This document shows positions 33,201 through 44,672 of a DNA stretch of 64,000 nt, piece after piece; position 1 is the first letter of the stretch, and the number at the start of each line of letters is the position of its first letter. Source of the DNA: Trebouxia sp. TZW2008 (lineage: Eukaryota; Chlorophyta; Trebouxiophyceae; Trebouxiales; Trebouxiaceae); the NCBI GenBank assembly GCA_002118135.1, contig BDIU01000130.1:19640-83639 (forward strand), written 5' to 3'. Below the pieces are notes generated by a model. The model had not been told where the DNA came from and made no database searches. It worked only from the letters and a program-made list of their open reading frames with translations. A program made the translations under genes and the position numbers.

Positions 33201-33761
33201 CAGCAGACTGCATGAAGTATGCTTTGTGACTTGTGGCTGCAGTAATGTTGTGCACCTGTGTGGTTGCAGAAGCGTATGTACAAGTCCTCAAAGCTGCTCT
33301 CAGGCAGCAGCATCAGCTCTCAGGCCAATGTGTATGGCAGACACAGATTGCACATCCGCTTGCTGGTTGTCAGCCAACTTTTCTGTAGAAATTGCACCCC
33401 TCAACAGCATGTACAAGCTATTCAGCAGCAAGATATTCACATTTGCACAACTTGTGGCTGGTGGTCGATCTAACAGATGTCACACTGACAGACTGTGCAT
33501 GGGTTGCAATCCGGAAACAGAGCCAAGAAGCTGAATCACCACCTATAGGATGACACTTTGCCTTGTGAAAGTTCAAGAAAATTTTGTTACAGAAGAAGTA
33601 GGCTTCATGCGCCGAACATCCAAAATCTTCAGAAAATAAAGAAATATATCTACCTGCAACGAGAGTGGCTCGGGCTGTTTATTGTGCGTATGTGTTCACG
33701 AGCGACTCACGTTGACATTGTCGCTGGCAGCGATGAGGTCAGACAGCGGCAGGAGGCTCAT
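30287..33761 (-). CDS. ARID-like protein with AT-hooks, polyQ and GR-rich tail
   Basis: Probable nuclear DNA-binding protein. Pieces: a possible first exon 33761-33711 (MSLLPLSDLIAASDNVN, donor GTGAGT); an ARID exon from about 32745 to 31609; 31118-30393; and 30334-30287. The last three join in phase 0. The ARID-like part reads LPALETWCEGRSVRLYQLW, then VFPWNLIASSLL and IESLYRTKLMDFDQSL. Next come an AT-hook-like GRGRPKRARS, polyQ and QH runs (about 32030-32230), and a second AT-hook RKRGRPPGSGRGRGR. An acidic Ser-rich block and long Gly-Arg repeats close the protein. The donor at 31608 (GTCTTT) is weak; otherwise the ARID exon stops at 31567 and the GR-rich part is a separate gene. The ARID N-terminal helices and the exon joining 33711 to the ARID exon were not found. 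Confidence 0.58.
30470..30560 (-). repeat. Hexamer-like GGGGTA/GGGGCA tract encoding the GR repeat
   Basis: Consecutive CCCCTA and CCCCTG units on plus read as Gly-Arg repeats on minus. The minus strand has many closely spaced G-runs, so quadruplex formation is plausible. The plus-strand Pro/Leu-rich open frame (30454-30990) is a shadow. Confidence 0.8.
31484..31550 (-). repeat. Copy of the ARID-gene exon 3' end
   Basis: The segment encoding LANQSLQ and the following bases down to CATGCAACCCTCA (31568-31640) is repeated about 84 bp downstream in transcription, preceded by an acceptor-like CTGCAG. Confidence 0.82.
32850..32910 (-). repeat. Copy of the ARID exon 5' edge
   Basis: About 55 bp near-identical to 32695-32750 (encodes GQLPALETCCEGKSVQLY), with an in-frame acceptor CCTTCAG upstream at about 32920. 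It lies upstream of the presumed functional exon. Confidence 0.82.
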
Positions 33762-34255
33762 GCGCCTTTGCGGTGCGCTCGTCGGTTGAACAATGATGTG
33801 TGTCCTTAGCGACTCATTAGGCGAATGCTTTACCCCCCTCGATGCATCGTATATGTAAAGTTCCCCTTATACATTAATTCAACACATTACTTTGCACCAA
33901 TCGCTACACTGAGCCTCGGCTTGTTTTCTGCTTGCAACGCCGGGCATACACATGGTCGAAGGCGCAGACAGAAATGCGTTCTGATCAGGCGGTGTCACAG
34001 TCTTGCACAGTGCAAGAAGGTAAATCTCGTGAGTCACTTGAACGACTGCAGGTGCACCATGCAGAATTATTTTTATATTTCAGCCCTCATCAAGATGGCG
34101 CGAACTGATTCTGAGAGCCTGAGAGAGTGTTGTGTAGAAAAGAAATGCATGAACTCAAGCAGCTGGAGCAAAGTCATGGATGATCGTTATGAGTCATCCA
34201 GATGATCATCAGAGAGAGAGAGAGTAATTTTACGTGTTTTAGCCAGCCAACAAGG
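33762..34255. other. Spacer between minus-strand genes
   Basis: Probably the promoter of the ARID-type gene. It includes a short AG-dinucleotide run near 34211-34224. No recognisable exon. Confidence 0.4.
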
Positions 34256-34744
34256 CTAATCATGCATATGGCATGATGCAGCATGTGCACATGCTGCGTC
34301 AATGACTTGAGCCAGCATTGCGCCATACTCATCATCAATGGACTGACCAGCACGAATAGCAAAGGAGTTTTGAAGCCTTGCAACAACACCTGCGGAATGA
34401 TGCAATCAGTGTATACAATAGCAAAGCTTTTCGGGCAATTGAGATATGGTGGTGAATCAACATGAACGATAGCAGAGGATTTTGACCAGTGGCTTTTTGG
34501 CAATAGCAGAATCACACTTTGAGCACAGGAGCATCTGTCTTTTCTTAATCGGTCCAAGCTTATCTGATGTTATGCTGAAAGTGCTATCTGGGCTTGCCAG
34601 CTGAATGACAACTCTTTCACAACAGCCAAGTCTATCGTTGTCATACCTGCATTGCATGAGCCAGATAAACTTGCCGGGAGTCATGTCCGATCTAGCAGGA
34701 TTGTAGCATTGCAAGTCTTGGGCTTCTCCTATTTGCAGAGGTTC
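34256..34744 (-). CDS. Unassigned gene, 3' coding segments
   Basis: I do not recognise the product. A terminal exon 34389-34256 has a clean acceptor and reads VVARLQNSFAIRAGQSIDD...GAMLAQVIDAACAH to a TAG. Upstream, from acceptor 34747, a segment reads EAQDLQCYNPARSDMTPGKF and FIWLMQC. It then continues open through a possible donor at 34646 into SPDSTFSITSDKLG and MLLCSKCDSAIAKK, whose CxxC suggests a zinc ligand pair. I could not make the phases close between these pieces, so the splicing, and whether the gene extends to about 35300, are unresolved. Confidence 0.35.
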
Positions 34745-36014
34745 CTGTCATGCAAGCAATCTACGTTTCCTTTCTTTGCTTTCTGTAGCGCTGTGTGCAA
34801 AATGACACACAGAGCAGCAGCATGGCCAACCACGTAGACTGTGATTTGCCAATTTGGGCTGCTGAGAGCCATAAATCAGTGTGGCCAAGTCATGAAATGC
34901 CCTGGATGCTGCCATATCTGAGAGCGCCTCAACTCCTTCAATTTCTCTGCCAAGCCCAGTCTGACTTGCCTGTAGGTGTGCACTGGCCTACCGCACAGGG
35001 TGCACAGGGAAGCATTTGAAGAATGGCCCTAGGCAGTCCTTCAAGCAAACCATGATGGCGACTGCTCAGTGCACCAGGGCAACAGGCAATTAAACAAAGA
35101 TGTTCAGACAGAGGACCTGCAATGCTGTGTGATTGCAAACACCTGCAGCAATGCAGTGAAGATGGGCGTTGTGTTGTGCATTCTGCTTGTTGAAAAGAGG
35201 AGTGTCCTAGCCACAACTCAGCGACGGCAACATGAGCACCAAGTATACACAGCTGCAGCACTGACAACATCAAGTGTCCACAAATATAGCCAGCGAACAC
35301 CGCCAGAAAGACAGTTTAGATGATAACATTCACCTTGCAAATGGCCTTTGCAGCTGTATGCGCCCTTCCCATCGGCCGTCTTGTAGAGACAAGACTGCGT
35401 GGGAATAAGGCTGCAAACAGCTAACGCGACTCGGCATTGCTACCAAGCGCAAGGTCAACACCTGGAACAGGGCAACAGCGTGAAACGTTGTGAGACGACT
35501 GCGGCGCTTTGTGGCTGTCAGACGACCGAAGGCAGATGGCAGCGAGCTTGCAAGCTACAATGGTAAGAGGTGCTTGCAGCAAGTGCTTTGAGTGTGGTCT
35601 GCAGCAAATGGTTAGCAAGTCATAAATCGAGCGTTTTCAGGTTTCTGTCCTGGAGTCACGATGAGGCTCATTCATTGCTTGAACCGTTGCCAGGAGGTAG
35701 ACGCCAGCACTCTGCGGTGCTCGCTTGTTCAGCTTCACGCGCTTGTTGCGCTTTCCTCGCTGCACGCATTGCTATAAAATTTGCACGTCATCGTCTGGCA
35801 GCAGCCAACTAGTACATGCATCTTGCGGCTGGCCAACACCGACATAACGCTGCCGGCAGAGACTGCTAGTTGCTTGTGCTGCGCAAGCAGTGTTTCTTGC
35901 CTTGATCAGACTATACGTTTGCCGCACCGACAGTCTGTGTAAAGGCCTTGCACAGCACAATCAGACCCGTGAAGCATCAGCTTGTCAGACCTTGTCAACA
36001 AGAGTTTGGCCTGC
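34745..36014. promoter_or_regulatory. Region holding possible upstream exons (minus) and CNBD-gene promoter (plus)
   Basis: An acceptor-bounded segment around 34900-35000 on minus could be an upstream exon of the unassigned gene, but two frames are plausible. From about 35350 to 36014 I see only spacer, which probably includes the promoter of the rightward CNBD gene. Confidence 0.35.
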
Positions 36015-39000
36015 ATGTTAGGGATGGCAGACACACGTGGTCGCCAGGCTCCTCACGGAGCTGCCAACACCACGACCACACGCGCTCCAGGCCGCCTAAG
36101 CAAAGCAGGCAGCTTGATTAACCCAGAGGTGCGGATTTGCTGAAGCGCGTAGCGCCTCTGGTTTCACCGCTATCCACTGACCGCTTTGCAATTGACTGAT
36201 ATGCTGTGTTGCTGATTTGCTGCCATGTTCACCAGAATGATCAAGACTGTCTTCTGCTTTGCAGACCGCTGCAGAAGTACAGCCGATGTACCGTAAAGGC
36301 TCTGGTCTAGCCTCTTTGGCAAAGCACCTTATGCATGCACAGCGTCTGCATAGTCCTGACGGCCGCAAATCTGATGGGAGCCCTCGAGGAGCTAATCAAA
36401 ACGCCAGGCCAACCAGTGCTTCATCAAGGCAAGCTTATGCTTTTGCTGATGCTCTGTTTACATCTGCACCATGCATATGTTCTGTCTGTATGTGATATAA
36501 GGGCTTGTGACTTGTGCATACATGCAGTAGCAAAAGTGGTCCCGGTAGCTTCTGCTGCGGTGATGCTGTTGTATCATGCTGGCAAGAGTGAATGCTGTGA
36601 GCATGGCATCAAGCAAGACGCAGTCGATTAAAACTGTGAGATTAGCATGCTGGCATTAGTAGGCATGCAGACTGTGCTGGAAAATTCAATTGTCTACCTT
36701 GTGTAACCCAGCATTCCCCAACTTGTTGCTGCACATCGGGCAGATGCATTTGCCACAGGCGTCAGAGTCTGTGCAAATGTGATTTGCCATGCCTATTCGA
36801 CTTCGCATCTGCCCTTCACTTTGGTATCAGCAAAACATGCATGGAATGATGACAAAAGCCTCGCAGCTTGCAGCACTTCAGCAGGCAAAGCCTGATGCCA
36901 GTTCAGCTTTAAGGATCAAAAAATCAACAGAAGCAGATGCAGTGCTGCAACAGGGGTGGTGATGGCTCATGAAATGGCGCGCCATGTGCGCTACAACACC
37001 AGGATCAACCTCCCTAGGATGCATTTGGATGATGATGTCAATGGGTCACAACAGCCATTCTCACTGATGCTGCAGATGGAGTGCTGCAACAAAAGTGGTG
37101 ATGGCACATGAAGTGGCGCGCCATGTTCGTGTTTGCTAGCATTGTCATTGTGCTTGTTGATGCTGCAGATGGAGTGCAGCAACAGGAGTGGTGATGGCAC
37201 ATGAAGTGGCGCGCCATGTTCGCTACAACACTCGGCTCAAAGCACTGCAGCGCACCCCTCACCACCTGATCATCAGCCGCGTGCGGCTCTTGTTGCAGCG
37301 CTTGCATAGCGACGCACCCGCAGCGCCTGCACCTGTCAAGCTAGCAGATGATCAGGTAGGGCAGAACTCAGCAAGAGTGCATACCTCATCACCTTAGCAT
37401 CAGTTGTGTGCCCCTCTTGTTGCAGCGCTTGCATAGCGACGCACCCACGGCGCCTGCACCTGTCAAGCTAGCAGATGATTGGATAGAGCAGAACTCAGCA
37501 AGAGGGCATACCTCATCACCTTAGCATCACTAGTGTTTGCCTCTTGTTGCAGCGCCTGCATAGCGATGTCCCCACAGCGCCTGCACCTGTCTCGCCAGCA
37601 GATGGTCAGGTAAGGCAGACTTCAGTGAGATCACCATCTTGTTATCAACTGCGTGCGCCTCTTGTCACAGCGCTTGCATAGCAATGCACACACAGCACCT
37701 GTGCCTGCCAAGCCAGCAGACGATACAAGAGCACTCAATAAGAGGTCAGCTGTGCCTGCAACAGAGGCCTTTCATTGCAACGCAATCCTCACCATTGCAT
37801 CATCAGCCGTGTGTGCCTCTTGCTGCAGCGCCTGCACCTCCCAGGGCAGCAGCCAATCAGATAGGGCAGGAGTCAGTGAGAGGGCAGCTGTGCCTGTGAT
37901 AAAGAATTTTCATTAGAGGTGCAAGTACTTTTGTTGTAAAAGCAAGACCAAGACCATATCTTGCCCAAGATGATATGTCTGGGCAAGAAAATGTCTGCAG
38001 ACATAAAGCAAAGCTGGATTCAATGCGTGTGGCTAGGATTGAGTCCCTTTCTGACACGAGTTTTAGTATTTATGCAAGTGCTTCAGGACCGTGGTGCATG
38101 GCAGCCAGGCACCTTTGGGAGTGAACCATTCTGAGTCTTGCATGTACATCAACAGGCAGATGCTGTGTTGCATGCTGCTCATGAGATAGCAGCAGGACAA
38201 CCATGAATGTGTTTGACAGACCAGCTTCCGAATGAGTTGTACATCAACTAGTGAGCAGTTCACTTGGTGTGCTATTCTGCTGCTGCTACAGGAGTTTGAG
38301 GTGCCTGCATGGCTCAGGACATCAGAGTTGTCTGGCCCTTTTCCCATGACTGCTCACAAGGAGGGGCAAGCCCTGCTATACTTCTGTTGCTGCTGCTCAA
38401 CTACTGACTTCCTGGTTCTTGATTCTCTGGAGCTGAGTTTCTGGTGCTGATTTTCTGATGCTGCTACAGGAGTTTGAGGTGCCTGCGCTGCTCAGGACCT
38501 CCAAGCTGTCTATATTTCCCTTCTGACTGCTCACAAGGAGCAGCAAGACCAAATGCTTTGCTTCTGTTGCTGTTGTCCAAGGTTTGGTGTTCTGGTGCTG
38601 GTTTTTCGCTGCTGACGTCGTGTTGCTGCTACAGGAGTTTGAGGTGCCTGCGTGGCTCAGGACTTCCAAGCCGTCTGGCTCTCCCCCCATGACTGCTCAC
38701 AAGGAGGGCCAAGCCCAACTGGCCAAAATAGGCTCCTTGAAAAGGGTTGACAGCCTCAAGAGAAGCGACAGCCAGATTGACAGAAAGAGCAACACAGGCT
38801 CTGCTAGGTCAGACCTTGCTACCAAATCCTTTGTGTTCTGTATGCGTCGTACCACCATCTCTTTGGTTGTCCTCTTGGACATTCCACTGCATCATCAAAG
38901 TTTGTTCTGTGCATGGGGTTCAGCCAGGACCGAGCGCTTTCACGGTCACAAGCATTGCCTTGGCTAACAGCATATAACAAGCTTGTCGTCACAGCTTGCA

Positions 39001-42000
39001 TGCTAGGAAGAGGAGACCCCCAGGAACACCTGCAAGACCTCGCTGTGGATGTAATCAACACTTGACCAACCATGTCCCATCCTGCTGCTGATTTGGCATG
39101 GCTTGCTGTAGCCTGTCTCCTGCAATGGTTGAATTTTGTGCAGCGGATGAGCTGTCAGTCAATCTCATGTTACTGTGCATGTCATCAGTGCTTGCAGCTA
39201 TGCCCTTATGATTGCTGATGAAACACAATGTGTTGTTGCAGTCTATCTTCTGCCATGGACGAGTTCTCCATCGTGGATGAGCTGTCAGTCATCCTCATGT
39301 TTCTGAACCCCTTCCTGGCTAAGTTGCCTGATGAGGCAAGGGAAGGGCTTTGCCGGCGCATGGCCCTGGAGAGCATCAACCGGGACCAGAGCATCTACAA
39401 GCAAGGGGAGGAGGTGCCTTGCTTCTTCCTCATACTGAGTGGTGAGATTTCCCTGCTTTGCACATGTGTTTCAGTTACTATGCATGCCACATTGCTTCTA
39501 AATGAGCATAGGCATGCCTTTCTTGGTAAGAAAGCACATGTGTCGTGTAACCAGCACATCTGTATCATCATCACAGGTCAGCAATGCATGAGCTTCATGA
39601 GGGCATATGCATTCATGCAAAGTGTCAGCAGACAGGCAGATGGACGAGCAGGCAGCCAGACAGGCAGGCAGGCAGGCAGGCAGACAGACAGACAGACACT
39701 TCAGCACTGGGCCACACAGTGCAGATGATGAAACATGGTTCAGCTGAAGGACATGCTGTCACATGCGCTGCAGCATTGGGACAAAACAATTTGGAGGCAG
39801 TTCATTGCTTCTGTATGCACCTTCCTGGATCGTAGAAGCCCACTGGCATGTATTCAAATGATCATGATGTTGACAACAGTGACGGGCTGCAGGTCAGCAA
39901 AGCTAATGAAATGGCTATGTCAACTTTTCGTTTTGCACAAAACTTTTCCATCCTATTGAGGAAACTCTTTGGTTGACATGCTTATGAATTTCACAGGAAT
40001 TGTGGAGGTGTCGTCAAGGCGCATGGGTAACCGAAGCAAGGCCCTGGTGAAGAAGGGGCAGTGCCTGGGGGAGCGGGCCATCCTTGAAGGGGAGCCTGCA
40101 GCTGAGTCCTGCTCAGCTGGCAGCCCTGTCATCGCCCTCACTGTCAAGAGGCATGGTTTCTCTTCCCTTGCTTGCTGTTGTCTAGATCTTCAATCGGCAC
40201 AACCTTGTTGCCTGTATTGTCAGCACGCACAGGCTTGTTTTTCATACTTCTGTCAGCACCATCATTGTTGACCCCACCCACCATCAATGTCCCTACTGCT
40301 ATTGTGCACATGCTCAATGTCCTGACTGTCAATGCGTACAAGGTACACCCAATCACAGCACCTTACGGCTTGCAAACATGTGCTACCTCACAGATGTCCC
40401 GCTGATGCATGCATGTACAGGCTGTTTGGCGAAGGTCATTCAGCCTGTGTTGTAATTATGTGCCAATGAATGCACTGTTTACAGGCATGATTTCTTGGGC
40501 ATTCTGGAGCCATATATGATGGAGGAGAAGAAGGGGCTGGTGGACTTCCTGCGCAGTAATGTGGGCTGCTTCAAGGATCTGCCCCGGGGACATATCATCA
40601 ACCTGGCCCAGCACATGCAGCAAGTATGTGCTCTGGCCCTCATAGAGATCGATTGTTTCATTAATTCACTCTCAAATGTTAGACGCTGTTTTGAACCAAC
40701 TGAAAGTGGACATGCAAGGCAGGTAAGTCCTTGTAGCTTATACAAGGCAGGCAACTCCTTGTAGCTTATAGGACTAAGGACTTGCCTGCCTTGCATAAGT
40801 GACAAGGACTTACCTGCGTTGCATGCGCTTGTGCTTTTTCAGTATGGGGTCATGTCACCGTGCAACTCTATCCTGAGACAGTTTAAGCTTCTGTTGCTGC
40901 ACTGTGAGTCATTTGAGCTGCAACCGGGCTTGCAAGGCTCACTTGTTTGCAGATACACTCAAGAGTCATGCATGTCATTTGCCCATTGGCTTTCGACACA
41001 GATTGGGCATCTGTGTTGTACAACACAGCTCATCACCTTGCGTTGTTGCCTAGTCTCGTTGGGCGCAGAGCCTTGAGACATGCTGTGTGCTCTTGAGTGG
41101 AGCATGAGATGCAATGTGACTAACCTGTAAGCTCTGACCCAGTCTGTGAGTTGACTACAAACATTGTGATGCTGCTGTAATCGCTCACCTGCCTTGTGAG
41201 GAATCAGGCCAATGTGTACCATGACTCTGCTGCAACAGCTCGCCCTACTTTATCCCACGCAAGTGTCTCCACATGCCATTGTTTGGAAAAGCAACAGGCT
41301 TTGAGCATCCTGCGACAGAACACATCCCAGCTGACGCTGATACTAGTTCAAACTGCTTCCTCATGTTTTCTGCCTCTACAGGTGGAGTACCCTGAAGGTG
41401 CTGAGTTTGATTCCAGCGATACCAACGTATATTTTGTGAAGGCGGGCCACTTGCAGCTGAGGGCGGCCGACAAGCAGCTGCAGGAGATGGAGAAGCACCA
41501 AACAGTGGCCCAGGCTGCTGTAGCTGTCCAAACCATGGCGGCCACTGGACCCCTTTCTAAGGTGACTACCCTCCATCCTGCTCCTGTTCCCAATGTATGC
41601 GCAACCCTCATCATATATTCAAGGAGGCAATTTCATTGTCATTCACACGCTCACTACTAAGGCTTGGTGGCTTTGCTGTGGGTGTGCACATCATGGCAGC
41701 CACAGGACACCTCGTCAGGGTGACTTCACACCACACCCTTTTGACGCCTTCAGCATCCAACATGTTTCAGGCACAGAACATGGCAGCCCTTGGGGGCTCT
41801 GTGTAAGGGGACTCTACCCAATTCCTGTCTGCAATCATGCACTCTACACCCAGTATGCTGAAGGCTTAAGTCTGCCTGACATGAGCTTGATTCAAGTATG
41901 AGAGACGAAGGTCTTCCTGCAGGTTGAGATTCACAATGGTCAGCTGATTGGCACACTGGGGCGGCAGCAGGCGGGCAGGCAGACAGTGCGCAGCTGCAGC

Positions 42001-44672
42001 CGCTTGCTGTCAGACATGGGCCCTGGCACCTTCTTTGGCAGTGGCAGTCTTCTCAACGGAGAGGGAGACCTGCAGGTGTGCTTTCACACACCTGTGCTGT
42101 CACATCAAGTGGTGTATCCTGATTGTGCTGTCCTATCAAGTGGTGTATCCTGATTGTTTCTGCACTTTTGCCATTATGCTCCAGTACGTACCTAGCTGGG
42201 CCTGCTGAGCCTGCCTAGCATACGTCTTGAATGATTGCATGAACAAACATGCTGCCACTTATGCAATGCAACAGCTTGCAGGCCAAGCTTCACAGACATC
42301 TGACAAGGTTCAGTGACAGGCCAAGCATTGTTGGCTGTTTTTGCAAACATCCGTATCCTTGTTGAGCCTGCAGTACAGGGTCTCACACCCCCCGCTCAGC
42401 CCTGAGGGCATGACCCCAAATCCCCTTTGGCTGTGCATGGGCCGCCCCCATGTTTTGCTCTAATTTCATTTTCTGACGGGAGCAAAGAAACTTTGCCAAC
42501 ATAAAGGCCAGCCCCCAATTTTTCAGAGGCCCTGTAAAACCCTGCTGCAGTAGGGGCAAGGCTGGCCTAACAATGATCAGGGCTATGCAGCAGATTTGTG
42601 TGACCTGTGAATGTCTGACAACAAGTTCACGTGATGTGCAGGCGGCCCTAGCAAGCTGTGCTATCACGCCAATCACTCTGCTGGTCATCAGCCTGGCCGA
42701 CTTCAGCAAGCATGCCACTCCAGAGGTGCTGCGTGTCATGCGGGATGAGGTGTGTTACCCCACAAAGCTTGATGCTGCACAATGTCTCTGTGTTGCACAT
42801 TGATCATAGCCATGACTGCCTGCCATGTTGTTGAGCTCGAGGCAGTTCAGGTTAGGAGCATTGTTGATGGTTGTGAAGTGTTGATGCAGAGGCAGCATAT
42901 TGTTCAGTTGACAGTAGAACAGTTGTTGTTTGAGCTTTGAGCACAGTGCATCATGTCTGCTGGGCAGGGTCATGCATGAAGCTGAAGTTGGTGTTTGTCT
43001 ATCACAGCATTTATCAGTATGGCCTGGTCTACCCTGCAGCAAGACTTGCAGTTGCTATGCTAGAAGTCCTAGGCTGCTTCCTTGGATTATTGCAAGGCCT
43101 GCTTGAGCATCCCATGATTCTTGAGATGCACATCAGGATATCCATGCAACTGTCATCTTGCGAGCAGACAAAGCTTCTGCAATAGATTCGCACGTTGCAG
43201 ATACCAATCCTGAACAGCTGTTCCCACATTGTGGAACAGCTTTAGAGCACGCCATAGCACAGTGACCTCATGTCAAGAGACTCAGGTCGTGGTGTTGCGC
43301 AGGTCTGCTTCAGGCTGACATACTATCAGGGCAGAGCAGGGATGGTGGGCATCGATGCAGTGGTAGGCCACAGCTCTGCCTCCCTTGGCCCCTCCGAGAA
43401 AACAGCCAAGAAAGCAAAGGTCAAACCAGCCAAGCGGAAGGCTGCTACACAGAAGTCTGTTGCAGGTCAACTTTGTCACCTGCCCTGCTGGCCACCAATT
43501 ATTTGCTAGAAGCTGTCGAGAACTGCATGACAACAATGCTGCTTGCTGTTGATCTGACTGCTGCGTTATATTTGCTGTTTCTTTGACAACAACTTGTGTG
43601 CAGCAGTGACAAGTGGTCCCTGTTTGATAGACCCTGTCTTTTTTCAAACCTAATCTGGCATGAGAACAGCTGCATTTGTGACAGACAGCAGCTACGTTTG
43701 CTAAAATGCCTGAGCAATACGTCATTATGGCGTGAGATCAGCGTGCATATGAGCTATTTCTGGTCACGACCCATGTTGTTGACAGCGGGTGTTGCAGGTG
43801 ACAGCACACAAGAAGGTGAAGTGACTAGCAGGGAGGCTATCATCAAACACTACCAGGGAGTGCAGCAAAGCAACGCAGTGCTGCAGCCATGCAATGCCAC
43901 TAGCAAAGACCGCCGTACAGATGCTGGTGAGAGATACTACAGCAGTGGCACCCCTGCTGAACGCTACTGGAACAACATGGGTCCAGAGAATAACAAGAGG
44001 CAAAACATCAGCAGCCTCTTGCAGACAATCTTCCCTGACGGGTTGGCGCCTTTAGCAAACAAGGTAGCCAAGATTGAGCGTAAGGAGCAAGCCAGAGCAG
44101 CCAAGGCGGCAGCTAGGCAGGCAGCAGCCACTGCAGCTCTTAGTCAGCCAGAGGCTGAGTCAGGGGCTGAGTCAGCGTGCAGCCCTGCAGACTATGTGAC
44201 TGATCACGTGACTGGCATTGTCACCAGCAAGAGCAGCGTCGCACTGTCTACCAAAGCAGGAGACAGGAGTAGAGGTGCTGCAGCACCCAAGACTCCAGCG
44301 AGCAGGGATCATGCTGGGTTGATACAGCAAAGAACAAGCAGATCACCTGTGCCTGCAACTGACACTGCTTTTGCTGCCAGTATGAGGAATACAGGCATGG
44401 CAAGCAGCACTGGCAGGCGGACTGATGCAGGCAGCCCCAAAAGTAACGCTGGCTACGCATCACACCATAAGCACTACAGCCATGGACAGAAATTGGCAGC
44501 CAGCATCATGTGGGAATCTGCCAGTGGCAAGAGTCAGGCGGTCAGATTGCGGCAATGCTTGACATATTCCGAGATCGAGATGAAGAATCGTGCTTGTGCT
44601 GAATCTGCCCAGTCGCCCCTGTCCCGCCTTGAATTGCAAGAAGCTGCCTTCCGGGTCGCTCAACAAGTATGA
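36015..44672 (+). CDS. Protein with two tandem cyclic-nucleotide-binding-like domains
   Basis: Exons: 36015-36128, 36265-36428, 37169-37355, 38635-38807, 39242-39441, 39997-40150, 40485-40623, 41382-41561, 41923-42075, 42642-42749, 43303-43465, 43798-44672. Phases close to 869 aa. No membrane segments, so it is a soluble CNBD protein rather than a channel. CNBD 1 reads NPFLAKLPDEAREGL, IYKQGEEVPCFFLILSGIV, then CLGERAILEGEPAAES, where the usual Arg-Ala pair of the phosphate cassette is absent, and closes with VKRHDFLGIL. CNBD 2 begins FLRSNVGCFKDLPRGHI, has EFDSSDTNVYFVKAGHLQLR and ends ISLADFSKHATPEVLRVM. The long last exon is basic and Ala/Ser-rich (KIERKEQARAAKAAARQAAA), probably disordered. 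Nucleotide binding is therefore uncertain. The neighbour downstream, same strand, is a guanylyl cyclase. Two introns appear to use GC donors (36429 and 40151). The terminal GTATGA at 44668 could alternatively be a donor. Confidence 0.84.
36930..37168 (+). repeat. Two copies of CNBD-gene exon 3 5' edge
   Basis: The real exon start (acceptor CTGCAG at 37168, then RWSAATGVVMAHEVARH) is preceded by degenerate copies at about 36938-37010 and 37070-37135. Both retain the segment encoding VVMAHEVARHV; the second also retains the acceptor context TGATGCTGCAG. Confidence 0.9.
37356..37875 (+). repeat. Four copies of CNBD-gene exon 3 3' edge
   Basis: The exon end encoding LLLQRLHSDAPAAPAPVKLA up to donor 37356 is copied at about 37404-37500, 37530-37620, 37655-37745 and 37805-37870, with increasing divergence. 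The spacing is close to 120-140 bp. Confidence 0.9.
38270..38634 (+). repeat. Two copies of CNBD-gene exon 4 5' edge with acceptors
   Basis: The acceptor GCTGCTACAG followed by GAGTTTGAGGTGCCTGC occurs three times: at 38283, 38461 and the presumed functional site 38625-38634. The first copy is open through MTAHKEGQA; the second is shifted and stops. Confidence 0.93.
39115..39180 (+). repeat. Copy of CNBD-gene exon 5 5' edge
   Basis: The segment around GATGAGCTGTCAGTC and CTCATGTT (39121-39176) repeats 39250-39306, about 125 bp upstream of the functional edge. Confidence 0.8.
39627..39700 (+). repeat. CAGG/CAGA tetranucleotide repeat in an intron
   Basis: About 70 bp of CAGG units passing into CAGA units, in the CNBD-gene intron after exon 5. 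Confidence 0.92.
40711..40825. repeat. Long foldback (inverted repeat) in CNBD-gene intron
   Basis: The outer arms 40711-40734 and 40802-40825 are complementary with one mismatch in 24. Inner arms around 40736-40760 and 40773-40797 also pair with few mismatches. Each arm additionally contains a directly repeated AGTCCTTGTAGCTTATA-like segment. The element could be a MITE-like foldback or an RNA hairpin. Confidence 0.85.
41680..41825 (+). repeat. Two copies of CNBD-gene exon 8 3' edge
   Basis: The exon end CATGGCGGCCACTGGAC...AAGGTGACT (41533-41567) is copied at about 41691-41735 (GTGACTTCACACC retained) and more weakly at 41778-41820, downstream of the functional donor 41562. Confidence 0.75.
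42093..42154 (+). repeat. 31-bp tandem duplication in an intron
   Basis: Units 42093-42123 and 42124-42154 differ at two positions. This is a recent local duplication with no coding content. Confidence 0.93.

Noticed and set aside
40711..40825. Complete DNA transposon
   Set aside because: No transposase-like coding sequence inside and no clear target-site duplication; at most a small foldback element.
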